From contig JAYMFD010002346.1 in assembly GCA_035771175.1 (NCBI GenBank), positions 35,675 through 99,674 on the forward strand: a DNA stretch of 64,000 bases, given 5' to 3'. A program made the position numbers and the translations under genes. Of the stretch, positions 47,946-60,936 are shown piece after piece. Position 1 is the first letter of the stretch. Every line of letters begins with the position of its first letter. Source of the stretch: Paratinospora sagittata. Lineage: Eukaryota > Streptophyta > Magnoliopsida > Ranunculales > Menispermaceae. The notes under the pieces are model-generated. The model ran no database searches, had not been told where the DNA came from, and saw only the letters and a program-made list of their open reading frames with translations.

Positions 47946-50900
47946 TCTGGTGGATTGATCGCGATTGCTTCAAACGCGTGCTCTAAGTGAATTTAATTCA
48001 TTTAAACTTCCGATTTAGTTGTCAAAAATTCAGCAGGACCTCGGAATGAGGTTCCATCGACTCTGGGGGGTTCCTGGGAGGATATCGAGGGTCGCTCAAT
48101 GTGTTATGGGAGAAAAAAGCCCAGTGGATTGGTTATGGTTGCCTCAAACCCGTTTTCTAAGCTGTTTTCATTCATTAAATAAAACTTTTGGTTTGGGGGT
48201 CAAAAATTTATCGGGATATTGGAACAGAGTTCCATCTATTCCGGGGGTTGCTAGAAGGATATTGTGACTCGCTCAAAGTGTTGGTGGAGAAAGCAATCCG
48301 GTGGATTGGTCGCGATTGCCTGAAACACATTTTCTAAGTAAATTTAGTTCATTTAAACCAAGATTTTAGCTTTGGAGGTCAAAAATTCTCCGGGATATTA
48401 GAACGGAGTTCCATCTATTCCGGGGGTTCCTAGAAGGATATTGGGACTCGCTCAAAAAGTTGGTGGAGAAGGCAATAGGGTGGATTGGTCGCGATTCCCT
48501 GAAACACATTTTCTAAGTAAATTTAGTTCATTTAAACCCAAAATTTTAGATTTGGGGGTCAAAAATTCACCGGGATATTAGAATGGAGTACCATTTATTC
48601 CGTGGGCTCCTAGAAGGATATTGGAACGATCAAAGAGTTGGTGGAGAAAGCAATCCGGTGGATTGGTCGCGATTGCCTCAAACACATTTTCTAAGTAAAT
48701 TTAGTTCATTTAAATCCAAAATTTTAGATTTGGGGGTCAAAAATTCACCGGGATATTGGAACGGAGTTCCATTTATTCCAGGATTTCCTAGAAGGATATT
48801 GGGACTCGCTCAAAGAGTTGGTGGAGAAAGCAATCCGGTGGTTTGGTCGCGATTGCCTCTAACGCATTTTCTAAGTGAATTTAGTTCATATAAACTTCCG
48901 ATTTGGGTGTCAAAAATTCAGCAGGACCTCGGAATGAGGTTTCATCGACTCTACGGGTTTCCTGGTAGGATATTGGGACTCGCACAATGTGTTATGGGAG
49001 AAAAAAATCCAGTGGATTGGTTGTGGTTGCCTCAAACGCATTTTCTAAGCCATTTTAATCCATTAAATAACACTTTTGGTTTGGGGGTCAAAAATTCATC
49101 GAGATATTGGAACGGAGTTCCATCTATTTCGGGGGTCGCTAGAATGATATTGGGACTCGCTCAAAGAGTAGGTGGAGAAAGCCGTCCGGTGGATTGGTCG
49201 CGATTGCCTCGAACACATTTTCTAAGTAAATTTAGTTCATTTAAACGAAAATTTTAGATTTGGGGGTCAACAATTCACTGGGATATTGGAACGGAGTTGC
49301 ATCTATTCCGGGGGCTCCTAGAAGGATATTGGGACTCGCTCAAAAAGTTGGTGGAGAAAGCAATCCGGTGGATTGGTCGCGATTGCCTATAACGCATTTT
49401 CTAAGTGAATTTAGTTCATATAAACTTCCGATTTGGGTGTCAAAAATTCAACAGGACCACGGAATGAGGTTTGATCGACTCTACGTGGTTCCTGGGAGGA
49501 TATTGGGACTCGCACAATGTGTTATGGGAGAAAAAAGCCCAGTCGATTGGTTATGGTTGCCTCAAACCCATTTTCTAAGCCATTTTAGTTCATTAAATAG
49601 ACTTTTGGTTTGGGGGTGAAAAATTCACCGGCATATTGGAACAGAGTTCCATCTATTCCCAGGGTTAGAAGGATATTGGCACTTGCTAAAAGTGTTGGGC
49701 GGAAAAAAAAATTGGTCACCGTTGCCTCAAACACGTCTTTCATGTCAATTTTGTTCAATTAAACTAACACTTTCGATTTGGAAGTCAAAAATTCACCGGG
49801 ATATTAGAACGGAGTTCCATCTATTCTGGGGGTTCCTAAATGGACTTTGGGAATCGCTCAAAGAGTTGAGCGAGAAAGCAATCCGGTGGATTGGTCGCGA
49901 TTGCCTCAAACGCGTTTTCTATGTAAATTTAGTTCATTTAAACCAAAATTTTAGATTTCGAGGTCAAAAATTCACCGGGACATTGGAACGGAGTTTCATC
50001 TATTTCGGGGGTTCCTGGAAGGATATTGGGACTCGCTCAAAGAGTTGGTGGAGAAAGCAATCCGGTGGATTTGTCGCGATTGCCTGAAACACATTTTCGA
50101 AGCAAATTTAGTTCATTTAAACCAAGATTTTAGCTTTGGAGAGAAAAAATTCACCGGGATATTGGAACGGAGTTCCATCTATTCCGGGGGTTCCTAGAAG
50201 GATATTGGGACTCGCTCAAAAAGTTGGGGGAGAAAGCAATCGGGTGGATTGGTCGCGATTGCCTGAAACACATTTTCTAAGTAAATTTAGTTCATTTAAA
50301 CCAATATTTTAGCTTTGGAGAGAAAAAATTCACCGGGATATTGGAACCGAGTTCCATCTATTCTGGGGGTTCCTACAAGGATATTGGGACTCGCTCAAAA
50401 AGTTGGTGGAGAAAGCTTTCCGGTGGATTGGTCGCGATTGCCTGAAACACATTTTCTAAGTAAATTTAGTTCATTTAAACCCAAATTTTAGATTTGGGGG
50501 TCAAAAATTCACCAGGATATTGGAACGGAGTTCCATTTATTCCGTGGGCTCCTAGAAGGATATTGGAACGATCAAAGAGTTGGTGGAGAAAGCAATCCGG
50601 TGGATTGGTCGCGATTGCCTCAAACACATTTTCAAGTAATTTAGTTCATTTAAACCAAGATTTTAGCTTTGGAGAGAAAAAATTCACCTGGATTTTGGAA
50701 CGGAGTTCCATCAATTCCGGGGGTTCCTAGAAAGATATTGGGACTCGCTCTAAAAGTTGGTGGAGAAAGTAATCCGGTGGATTGGTCGCGATTGCCTGAA
50801 ACACATTTTCTGTGTAAATTTAGTTCATTTAAAGCCAAAATTTTAGATTTGGGGGTCAAAATTTCACCGGGATATTGGAACGGAGTTCCATTTATTCCGT

Positions 50901-53900
50901 GGGTTCCTAGAAGGATATTGGAAAGATCAAAGAGTTGGTGGAGAAAGCAATCCGGTGGATTGGTCGCGATTGCCTCAAACACATTTTCAAGTAAATTTAG
51001 TTCATTTAAACCAAGATTTTAGCTTTGGAGAAAAAAAATTCACCTGGATATTGGAACGGAGTTCCATCAATTCCGGGGGTTCCTAGAAAGATATTGGGAC
51101 TCGCTCAAAAAGTTGGTGGAGAAAGTAATCCGGTGGATTGGTCGCGATTGCCTGAAACACATTTTCTAAGTAAATTTAGTTCATTTAAACCCAAAATTTA
51201 AGATTTGGGGGTCAAAAATTCACCGGGATATTGGAACGGAGTTCCATTTATTCCGGGGGTTCCTAGAAGCATATTGGGACTCGCACAAAGAGTTGGGGGA
51301 GAAAACAATGCGGTGGATTGGTCGCAATGGCCTCAAACTCGTTTTCGAAGTGATCTAAGTTCATATAAACTTCCGATTTTGGTGTCAAAAATTCATCAGG
51401 ACCTCGAAATGAGGTTTCATCGACTCTACGGGGTTCCTGGGAGGATATTGAGTCTCGCACAATGTGTTATGGGAGAAAAAAGCCCAGTGGATTTGTTATG
51501 GTTGCCTCGAACGCATTTTCTAAGCCATTTTAATTCATTCAATAACACTTTTGGTTTGGGGGTCAAAAATTCATCGGGATATTGGAACAGAGTTCCATCT
51601 ATTCCGGGGGTTCCTAGAAGGATATTGGGACTCGCTCAAAGAGTTGGTGGAGAAAGCAATCTGGTGGTTTGGTCGCGATTGCCTCTAACGCATTTTCTAA
51701 GTGAATTTAGTTCATATAAACTTCCGATTTGGGTGTCAAAAATTCAGCAGGACCTCAGAATGAGGTTTCATCGACTCTACGGGGTTCCTGGTAGGATATT
51801 GGGACTCGCACAATGTGTTATGGGAGAAAAACGCCCAGTGGATTGGTTATGGTTGCCTCAAACGCATTTTCTAAGCCATTTTAGTTCATTAAATAGACCT
51901 TTGGTTTGGGGGTGAAAAATTCACCGGCATATTGGAATAGTGTTCATCTATTCTGAGGGTTAGAAGGATATTGGCACTTGCTAAAAGCGTTGGGTGGAAA
52001 AAAAAAATGGTCACCGTTGCCTCAAACACGTCTTTCATGTCAATTTTGTTCAATTAAACTAAAACTTTCGATTTGGAGGTCAAAAATTCACCGGGATATT
52101 AGAACGGAGTTCCATCTATTCTGGGGGTTCCTAAAAGGACTTTGGGAATCGCTCAAAGAGTTGAGCGAGAAAGCAATCCGGTGGATTGGTTGCGATTGCC
52201 TCAAACGCGTTTTCTATGTAAATTTAGTTCATTTAAACCAAAATCTTAGATTTGGGGGTCAAAAATTCACCGGGACATTGGAACGGAGTTTCATCTATTT
52301 CGGGGGTTCCTGGAAGGATATTGGGACTCGCTCAAAGAGTTGGTGGAGAAAGCAATCCGGTGGATTTGTCGCGATTGCCTGAAACACATTTTCTAAGTAA
52401 ATTTAGTTCATTTAAACCAAGATTTTAGCTTTGGAGAGAAAAAATTCACCGGGATATTGGAACGGAGTTCCATCTATTCCGGGGGTTCCTAGAAGGATAT
52501 TGGGACTCGCTCAAAAAGTTGGTGGTCAAAGCAATAGGGTGGATTGGTCGCGATTGCCTGAAACACATTTTCTAAGTAAATTTAGTTCATTTAAACCAAG
52601 ATTTTAGCTTTGGAGAGAAAAAATTCACCGGGATATTGGAACGGAGTTCCATCTATTCTGGGGGTTCCTACAAGGATATTGGGACTCGCTCAAAAAGTTG
52701 GTGGAGAAAGCATTCCGGTGGATTGGTCGCGATTGCCTGAAACACATTTTCTAAGTAAATTTAGTTCATTTAAACCCAAATTTTAGATTTGGGGGTCAAA
52801 AATTCACCGGGATATTGGAACGGAGTTCCATTTATTCCGTGGGCTCCTAGAAGGATATTGGAACGATCAAAGAGTTGGTGGAGAAAGCAATCCGGTGGAT
52901 TGGTCGCGATTGCCTCAAACACATTTTCAAGTAAATTTAGTTCATTTAAATCCAAAATTTTAGATTTGGGGGTCAAAAATTCACCGGGATATTGGAACGG
53001 GGTTCCATTTATTCCGGGGGTTCCTAGAAGCATATTGGGACTCGCACAAAGAGTTGGGGGAGAAAACAATGCGGTGGATTGGTCGCAATGGCCTCAAACT
53101 CGTTTTCGAAGTGATCTAAGTTCATATAAACTTCCGATTTTGGTGTCAAAAATTCATCAGGACCTCGAAATGAGGTTTCATCAACTCTACGGGGTTCCTG
53201 GGAGGATATTGAGTCTCGCACAATGTGTTATGGGAGAAAAAAGCCCAGTGGATTGGTTATGGTTGCCTCGAACGCATTTTCTAAGCCATTTTAATTCAGT
53301 CAATAACACTTTTGGTTTGGGGGTCAAAAATTCATTGGGATATTGGAACGGAGTTCCATCTATTCCGGGGGTTCCTAGAAGGATATTGGGACTCGCTCAA
53401 AGAGTTGGTAGAGAAAGCAATCCGGTGGTTTGGTCGCGATTGCCTCTAACGCATTTTCTAAGTGAATTTAGTTCATATAAACTTCCGATTTGGGTGTCAA
53501 AAATTCAGCAGGACCTCAGAATGAGGTTTCATCGACTCTACGGGGTTCCTGGTAGGATATTGGGACTCGCACAATGTGTTATGGGAGAAAAACGCCCAGT
53601 GGATTGGTTATGGTTGCCTCAAACGCATTTTCTAAGCCATTTTAGTTCATTAAATAGACCTTTGGTTTGGGGGTGAAAAATTCACCGGCATATTGGAATA
53701 GTGTTCCATCTATTCCGAGGGTTAGAAGGATATTGGCACTTGCTAAAAGCGTTGGGCGGAAAAAAAAATTGGTCACCGTTGCCTCAAACACGTCTTTCAT
53801 GTCAATTTTGTTCAATTAAACTAAAACTTTCGATTTGGAGGTCAAAAATTCACCGGGATATTAGAACGGAGTTCCATCTATTCCGGGGGTTCCTAAAAGG

Positions 53901-56900
53901 ACTTTGGGAATCGCTCATAGAGTTGAGCGAGAAAGCAATCCGGTGGATTGGTCGCGATTGCCTCAAGTGCGTTTTCTATGTAAATTTAGTTCATTTAAAC
54001 CAAAATTTTAGATTTGGGGGTCAAAAGTTCACCTGGACATTGGAACGGAGTTTCATCTATTTCGGGGGTTCCTAAAAGGATATTGGAACTCGCTCAAAGA
54101 GTTGGTGGAGAAAGCAATCCGGTGGATTGGTCGCGATTGCCTGAAACACATTTTTTAAGTAAATTTAGTTCATTTAAACCAAGATTTTAGCTTTGGAGAG
54201 AAAAAATTCACCTGGATATTGGAACGGAGTTCCATCAATTCCGGGGGTTCCTAGAAAGATATTGGGACTCGCTCAAAAAGTTGGTGGAGAAAGTAATCCG
54301 GTGGATTGGTCGCGATTGCCTGAAACACATTTTCTAAGTAAATTTAGTTCATTTAAACCCAAAATTTTAGATTTGGGGGTCAAAAATTCACCGGGATATT
54401 GGAACGGAGTTCCATTTATTCCGTGGGTTCCTAGAAGGATATTGGAACGATCAAAGAGTTGGTGGAGAAAGCAATCCGGTGGATTGGTCGCGATTGCCTC
54501 AAACAGATTTTCTAAGTAAATTTAGTTTATTTAAATCCAAAATTTTGGATTTGGGGGTCAAAAATTCACCGGGATATTGGAACGGAGTTCCATTTATTCC
54601 GGGGGTTCCTAGAAGGATATTGGGACTCGCACAAAGAGTTGGGGGAGAAAACAATGCGGTGGATTGGTCACAATGGCCTCAAACTCGTTTTCGAAGTGAG
54701 TTAAGTTCATATAAACTTCCGATTTTGGTGTCAAAAATTCATCAGGACCTTGAAATGAGGTTTCATCGACCCTACGGGGTCCCTGGGAGGATATTGAGTC
54801 ACGCACAATGTGTTATGGGAGAAAAAAGCCCAGTGGATTGGTTACGGTTGGCTCAAACACATTTTCTAAGCCATTTTAATTCATTAAATAACACTTTTGG
54901 TTTGGGGGTCAAAAATTCATCGGGATATTGGAACGGAGTTCCATCTATTCCGGGGGAAGCTAGAAGGATATTGGGACTCGCTCAAAGAGTAGGTGGAGAA
55001 AGCCTTCCGGTGGATTGGTCGCGATTGCCTAAAACACATTTTCTAAGTAAATTTAGTTCATTTAAACCAAAATTTTAGATTTGGGGGTCAACAATTCACC
55101 GGGATATTGGAACGGAGTTCCATCTATTCCGGGGGCTCCTAGAAGGATATTGGGACTCGCTCAAAGAGTTGGTGGAGAAAGCAATCCGGTGGATTGGTCG
55201 CGATTGCCTCTAACGCATTTTCTAAGTGAATTTAGTTCATATAAACTTCCGATTTCGGTGTCAAAAATTCAGCAGGACCTCGGAATGAGGTTTGATCGAC
55301 TCTAGGGGGTTCCTGGGAGGATATTGGGACTCGCACAATGTGTTATGGGAGAAAAAAGCCCAATGGATTGGTTATGGTTGCCTTAAACCCATTTTCTACG
55401 CCATTTTAGTTCATTAAATAGACCTTTTGGTTTGGGGGTGAAAAATTCACCGGCATATTGGAATAGAGTTCCATCTATTCCGAGGGTTAGAAGGATATTG
55501 GCACTTGCTAAAAGTGTTGGGCGGAAAAAAAAAAAAAAAGGTCACCCTTGCCTCAAACACGTCTTTCATGTCAATTTTGTTCAATTAAACTAAAACTTTC
55601 GATTTGGAGGTCAAAAATTCACCGGGATATTAGAACGGAGTTCCATCTATTCCGGGGGGTTCCTAAAAGGACTTTCGAAATCGCTCAAAGAGTTGAGCGA
55701 GAAAGCAATCCGGTGGATTGGTCGCGATTGCCTGAAACGCGTTTTCTATGTAAATTTAGTTCATTTAAACCAAAATTTTAGATTTGGGGGTCAAAAGTTC
55801 ACCTGAACATTGGAACGGAGTTTCATCTATTTTGGGGGTTCCTAAAAGAATATTGGAACTCGCTCAAAGAGTTGGTGGAGAAAGCAATCCGGTGGATTGG
55901 TCGCGATTGCCTGAAACACATTTTCTAAGTAAATTTAGTTCATTTAAACCAAGATTTTTGCTTTGGAGAGAAAAAATTCACCTGGATATTGGAACGGAGT
56001 TCCATCAATTCTGGGGGTTCCTAGAAAGATATTGGGACTTGCTCAAGAAGTTGGTGGAGAAAGTAATCCGGTGGATTGGTCGCGATTGCCTGAAACACAT
56101 TTTCTAAGTAAATTTAGTTCATTTAAACCCAAAATTTTAGATTTGGGGGTCAAAATTTCACCGGGATATTGGAACGGAGTTGCATTTATTCCGTGGGTTC
56201 CTAGAAGGATATTGGAACGATCAAAGAGTTGGTGGAGAAAGCAATCCGGTGGATTGGTCGCGATTGCCTCAAACACATTTTCTAAGTAAATTTAGTTCAT
56301 TTCAATCCAAAAATTTAGATTTGGGGGTCAAAAATTCACCGGGATATTGGAACGGAGTTCCATTTATTCCGGGGGTTCCTAGAAGGATATTGGGACTCGC
56401 ACAAAGAGTTGGGGGAGAAAACAATGCGGTGGATTGGTCGCAATGGCCTCAAACTCGTTTTCGAAGTAAATTAAGTTCATATAAATTTCTGATTTTGGTG
56501 TTAAAAATTCAGCAGGACCTCGTAATGAGGTTTCATCGACTCTACGGGGTTCCTGGGAGGATATTGAGTCTCGCACAATGTGTTATGGGAGAAAAAAGCC
56601 CAGTGGATTGGTTATGGTTGCCTCGAACGCATTTTCTAGGCCATTTTAATTCATTAAATAACATTTTTGGTTTGGGGGTCAAAAATTTCATCGAGATATT
56701 GGAACGGAGTTCCATCTATTCCGGGGGTTCCTATAAGGATATTGGGACTCGCTCAAAGAGTTGGTGGAGAAAACAATCCGGTGGTTTGGTCGCGATTGCC
56801 TCTAACGCATTTTCTAAGTGAATTTAGTTCATATAAACTTCCGATTTGGGTGTCAAAAATTCAGCAGGACCTCGGAATGAGGTTTCATCGACTCTACGGG

Positions 56901-58920
56901 GTTCCTGGTAGGATATTGGGACTCGCACAATGTGTTATGGGAGAAAAAAGCCCAGTGGATTGGTTATGGTTGCCTCAAACCCATTTTCTATGCCATTTTA
57001 GTTCATTAAATAGACCTTTGGTTTGGGGGTGAAAAATTCACCGGCATATTGGAATAGTGTTCCATCTATTCCGAGGGTTAGAAGGATATTGGCACTTGCT
57101 AAAAGTGTTGGGCGGAAAAAAAAAATTTGGTCAACGTTGCCTCAAACACGTCTTTCATGTCAATTTTGTTCATTTAAACTAAAACTTTCGATTTGGAGGT
57201 CAAAAATTCACCGGGATATTAGAACGGAGTTCCATCTATTCCGGGGGTTCCTAAAAGGACTTTGGGAATCGCTCAAAGAGTTGAGCGAGAAAGCAATCCG
57301 GTGGATTGGTCGCGATTGCCTCAAACGCGTTTTCTATGTAAATTTTGTTCATTTAAACCAAAATTTTAGATTTGGGGGCCAAAAGTTCACCTGGACATTG
57401 GAACGAAGTTTCATCTATTTCGGGGGGTTCCTAAAAGGATATTGGAACTCGCTCAAAGAGTTGGTGGAGAAAGCAATCCGGTGGATTGGTCGCGATTGCC
57501 TGAAACACATTTTCTAAGTAAATTTAGTTCATTTAAACCCAAATTTTAGATTTGGGGGTCAAAAATTCACCGGGATATTGGAACGGAGTTCCATTTATTC
57601 CGTGGGTTCCTAGAAGGATATTGGAACGATCAAAGAGTTGGTGGAGAAAGCAATCCGGTGGATTGGTCGCGATTGCCTCAAACACATTTTCTAAGTAAAT
57701 TAAGTTCATTTCAATCCAAAATTTTAGATTTGGGGGTCAAAAATTCACCGGGATATTGGAACGGAGTTCCATTTATTCCGGTGGTTCCTAGAAGGATATT
57801 TGCACTCACACAAAGAGTTGGGGGAGAAAACAATGCGGGTGGATTGGTCGCAATGGCCTCAAACTCGTTTTCGAAGTGAATTAAGTTCATATAAACTTCC
57901 GATTTTGGTGTCAAAAATTCATCAGGACCTCGAAATGAGGTTTCATCGACTCTACGGGGTTCCTGGGAGGATATTGAGTCACGCACAATGTGTTATGGGA
58001 GAAAAAAGCCCAGTGGATTGGTTACGGTTGCCTCAAACGCATTTTCTAAGCCATTTTAATTCATTAAATAACACATTTGGTTTGGCGGTCAACAATTGAT
58101 CGGGATATTGGAACGGAGTTCCATCTATTCCGGGGGTCGCTAGAAGGATATTGGGACTCGCTCAAAGAGTTGGTGGAGAAAGCAATCCGGTGGATTGGTC
58201 ACGATTACCTCTAACGCATTTTCTAAGTGAATTTAGTTCATATAAACTTCCGATTTGGGTGTCAAAAATTCAGCAGGACCTCGTAATGAGGTTTGATCGA
58301 CTCTACGGGGTTCCTGGGAGGATATTGGGACTCGCACAATGTGTTATGGGAGAAAAAAGCCCAATGGATTGGTTATGGTTGCCTCAAACCCATTTTCTAA
58401 GCCATTTTAGTTCATTAAATAGACCCTTTTGGTTTGGGGGGTGAAAAATTCACCGGCATATTGGAATAGAGTTCCATCTATTCCGAGGGTTAGAAGGATA
58501 TTGCACTTGCTAAAAGTGTTGGGCGGAAAAAAAAAATTGGTCACCGTTGCCTCAAACACGTCTTTCATGTCAATTTTGTTCAATTAAACTAAAACTTTCG
58601 ATTTGGAGGTCAAAAATTCACCGGGATATTAGAACGGATTTCCATCTATTCCGGGGGTTCCTAAAAGGACTTTAGGAATCCCTCAAAGAGTTGAGCGAGA
58701 AAGCAATCCGGTGGATTGGTCGCGATTGCCTCAAACGCGTTTTCTATGTAAATTTAGTTCATTTAAACCAAAATTTTAGATTTGGGGGTCAAAAGTTCAC
58801 CTGAACATTGGAACGGAGTTTCATCTATTTCGGGGGTTCCTAAAAGGATATTGGAACTCGCTCAAAGAGTTGGTGGAGAAAGCAATCCGGTGGATTGGTC
58901 GCGATTGCCTGAAACACATT
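47946..58920 (+). repeat. D-marked HOR domain with variable period
   Basis: D anchors from 46,010 onward are spaced 3,711; 2,295; 1,762; 1,769; 1,589 and 1,410 bp, about 21, 13, 10, 10, 9 and 8 monomers. The same ordered blocks (short C-D-A units-B2-C2-B3) recur, with A units or B-C pairs added or lost. For example, around 48,780 a B2-C2 pair present in the 2,293-bp copies is missing. A repeated private A type, TTTAGCTTTGGAGAGAAAA, and another with GGAACGATCAAAGAG, mark the middle of each unit. Confidence 0.88.
55525..55539 (+). repeat. Expanded A-tract (A15) before D
   Basis: The equivalent tract is 8-10 A in the other D-associated short C units (for example 30.95, 39.11, 51.99, 57.12 and 58.53 kb) but 15 here, replacing part of the following TTGGTC. 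It is either a true slippage expansion or a homopolymer sequencing error. Confidence 0.85.
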
Positions 58921-59463
58921 TTCTAAGTAAATTTAGTTCATTTAAACCAAGATTTTAGCTTTGGAGAGAAAAAATTCACCTGGATATTGGAACGGAGTTC
59001 CATCAATTCCGGGGGTTCCTAGAAAGATATTGGGACTCGCTCAAAAAGTTGGTGGAGAAAGTAATCCGGTGGATTGGTCGCGATTGCCTGAAACACATTT
59101 TCTAAGTAAATTTAGTTCATTTAAACACCAAAATTTTTAGGATTTCCGGGGGTCAAAATTTTCACCGGGGATATTGGAACGGAGTTCCATTTATTCCGTG
59201 GGTTCCTAGAAGGATATTGGAACGATCAAAGAGTTGGTGAGAAAAGCAATCTGGTGGATTGGTCGCGATTGCCTCAAAACACATTTTCTAAGTAAATTTA
59301 GTTTATTTAAACCCAAAAATTTTAGATTTGGGGGGTCAAAATTTCATTGGGATATTGGAACGGAGTTCCATTTATTCCAGTGGGTTCCTAGAAGAATATT
59401 GGAACGATCAAAGAGTTGGTGGAGGAAAGCAATCCGGTGGATTGGTCGCGATTGCTTCAAACA

Positions 59464-59507
59464 CATTTTCTAAGTAAATTTAGTTCATTTTCTAAGTAAA
59501 TTTAGTT
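59464..59507 (+). repeat. 22-bp direct duplication inside a monomer
   Basis: A 22-bp unit beginning CATTTTCTAAG and ending TTTAGTT is repeated directly. It involves the same A/T-rich part of the monomer as the duplication near 36.5 kb but with different end points. Confidence 0.9.
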
Positions 59508-60599
59508 AATTTAAAACCAAAATTTAATATTTAGGGGACATAAATGCATTGGGATATTGGAACGGAGTTCCATCTATTCCGAGGTTTCCTTAGAAGGATA
59601 TTGGGACTCACTCAAAGAGTAGGTGGAGAAAGCAATCCAGTGGATTGGTCGCGATTGCCTCAAACACATTTTCTAAGTAAATTTTGTTAATGTTAAATCC
59701 TAAATTTTAGATTTGGGGGGTCAAAAATTCACCGGGGTATTGGAACGGAGTTCCATCTATTCCAGGGGTCGCTAGAAGGATATTGGGACTCGCTCAAAGA
59801 GTAGGTTGGAGAAAGCCATCCGGTGGATCTGGTCGCGATTGCCCTAAAACACATTTTCTAAGTAAATTTAGTTCATTTAAACCAAAATTTTAGATTTGGG
59901 GGGGTCAACAATTCACCGGGGTATTGGAACGGAGTTCCATTTATTCCGGGGGCTCCTAGAAGGATATTCGGACTCGCTCAAAGAGTTGGTGGAGAAAGCA
60001 ATCCGGTGGATTGGTCGCGATTGCCTCTAACGCATTTTCTAATTGAATTTTGTTCATATAAACTTCCGATTTGGGTGTCAAAAATTCAGCAGGACCTCGG
60101 AATGAGGTTTGATCGACTCTACGGGGTTTCTGGGAGGATATTGGGACTCGCACAATGTGTTATGAGAGAAAAAAAGCCCAGTGGATTGGTTATGGTTGCC
60201 TCAAACGCATTTTCTAAGCCATTTTAATTCATTAAATAACACTTTTGGTTTGGGGGTCAAAAAATTCATCGGGATATTGGAACGGAGTTCCATCTATTCC
60301 CGGGGGTCGCTAGAAGGATATTGGGACTCGCTCAAAGAGTAGGCGGAGAAAGCCATCCGGTGGATTGGTCGCGATTGCCTAAAACACATTTTTCTAAGTA
60401 AATTTAGTTCATTTTAAACCAAAATTTGAGATTTAGGGGTCAAAAATTCAACGGGATATTGGAACGGAGTTCCATCTATTCCGGGGGTTCCTAGAAGGAT
60501 CTTGGGACTAGCTTAAGGAGTTGGTGGAGAAAGCAATCTGGTGGATTGGTCGCGATTGCCTGAAACACATTTTCTAATTGAATTTTAGTTCATTTAAAC

Positions 60600-60929
60600 C
60601 AAGATTTGAGATTTAGGGGTCAAAAATTCATCGGGATATTGGAACGGAGTTCTATCTATTCGGGGGTTCCTAGAAGAGATATTGGGACTAGCTTAAGGAG
60701 TTGGTGGAAAAAGCAATCTGGTGGATTGGTCGCTGATTGCCTCAAAACACATTTTCTAAATAAGTTTAATTCATTTAAACCAAGATTTTAGAGGTGGGGG
60801 TCAAAAGTTCAATGGGATATTGGTACGGAGTTCCATCTATTACGAGGGTTAATAGAAGGATATTGGGACTTCGCACAAAGACTTGGTGGAGAAAGTAATC
60901 CGGTGGATTGGCCGCGATTGCCTAAAACA
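60600..60929 (+). repeat. Forward arm of a spaced inverted repeat
   Basis: This stretch, with GTTCTATCTATTCGGGG, CTAGCTTAAGGAG, CTAAATAAGTTTAATTC, GATTTTAGAGGTGGGGGTC and GTTAATAGAAGGATATTGG in that order, recurs in the same order on the minus strand at about 62,835-63,160. A partial minus-strand match (the GAGGTGGGGG unit only) lies at about 62,100-62,280. The arms are separated by about 1.9 kb of other inverted monomers. Confidence 0.85.
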
Positions 60930-60936
60930 TCCCGAT
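60922..60936. other. Strand-switch junction in the satellite
   Basis: Forward sequence ends at ATTGCCTAAAACA and reverse-orientation sequence begins ATCCCGATGAATTTT with no spacer. Forward continuation would be CACATTTTC; reverse continuation upstream would be CCAATATCCC. At most one shared base lies at the join, so no long homology guided it. Confidence 0.9.

Larger units (their letters stand above)
1..60929 (+). repeat. 179-bp satellite array, forward orientation
   Basis: Seen directly: an uninterrupted head-to-tail array. Landmarks recur in fixed order in nearly every unit: GATTGGTCGCGATTGCC, then TTTAGTTCATTTAAACC, then TTGGGGGTCAAAAATTCA, then TGGAACGGAGTTCCA, then GGTTCCTAGAAGGATATTGG, then CTCGCTCAAAGAG. 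A hand-counted typical unit is 179 bp with 75 G/C. Its first third is A/T-rich (TTTAAA and AAAATTTT palindromes) and the rest is G/C-richer with about seven CpGs. TGGAAC-GGA-GTTCCA is a dyad with 6-bp arms and a 3-base spacer. Known: units of about 150-180 bp are typical of plant and animal centromeric or heterochromatic satellites, close to one nucleosome. Inference: constitutive heterochromatin. No unique sequence interrupts it. I do not recognise the family. Confidence 0.97.
58920..60929 (+). repeat. Indel-rich satellite segment before the inversion
   Basis: About 11 units of A, B3 and C2 types. From about 59,100 many homopolymers gain one base relative to sister units: AAAATTTTTAGG, CACCGGGGATATTGG, GATTTGGGGGGGTC, GAAAAAAAGCCC, CATTTTTCTAAG. 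The last units (60,416-60,929) are variants with TTAGTTCATTTAAACCAAGA, GAGGTGGGGGTC, GGTACGGAG and GTTAATAGAAGG, which link them to the inverted segment. Confidence 0.85.

Noticed and set aside
55525..55539. Poly-A tail of a retrotransposon insertion
   Set aside because: The A-tract sits at a fixed place in the D-linked unit in all copies; there is no foreign sequence upstream and no target-site duplication.
1..60929. CRISPR array
   Set aside because: The units are tandem with no unique spacers between short repeats, and the 179-bp period is far too long.
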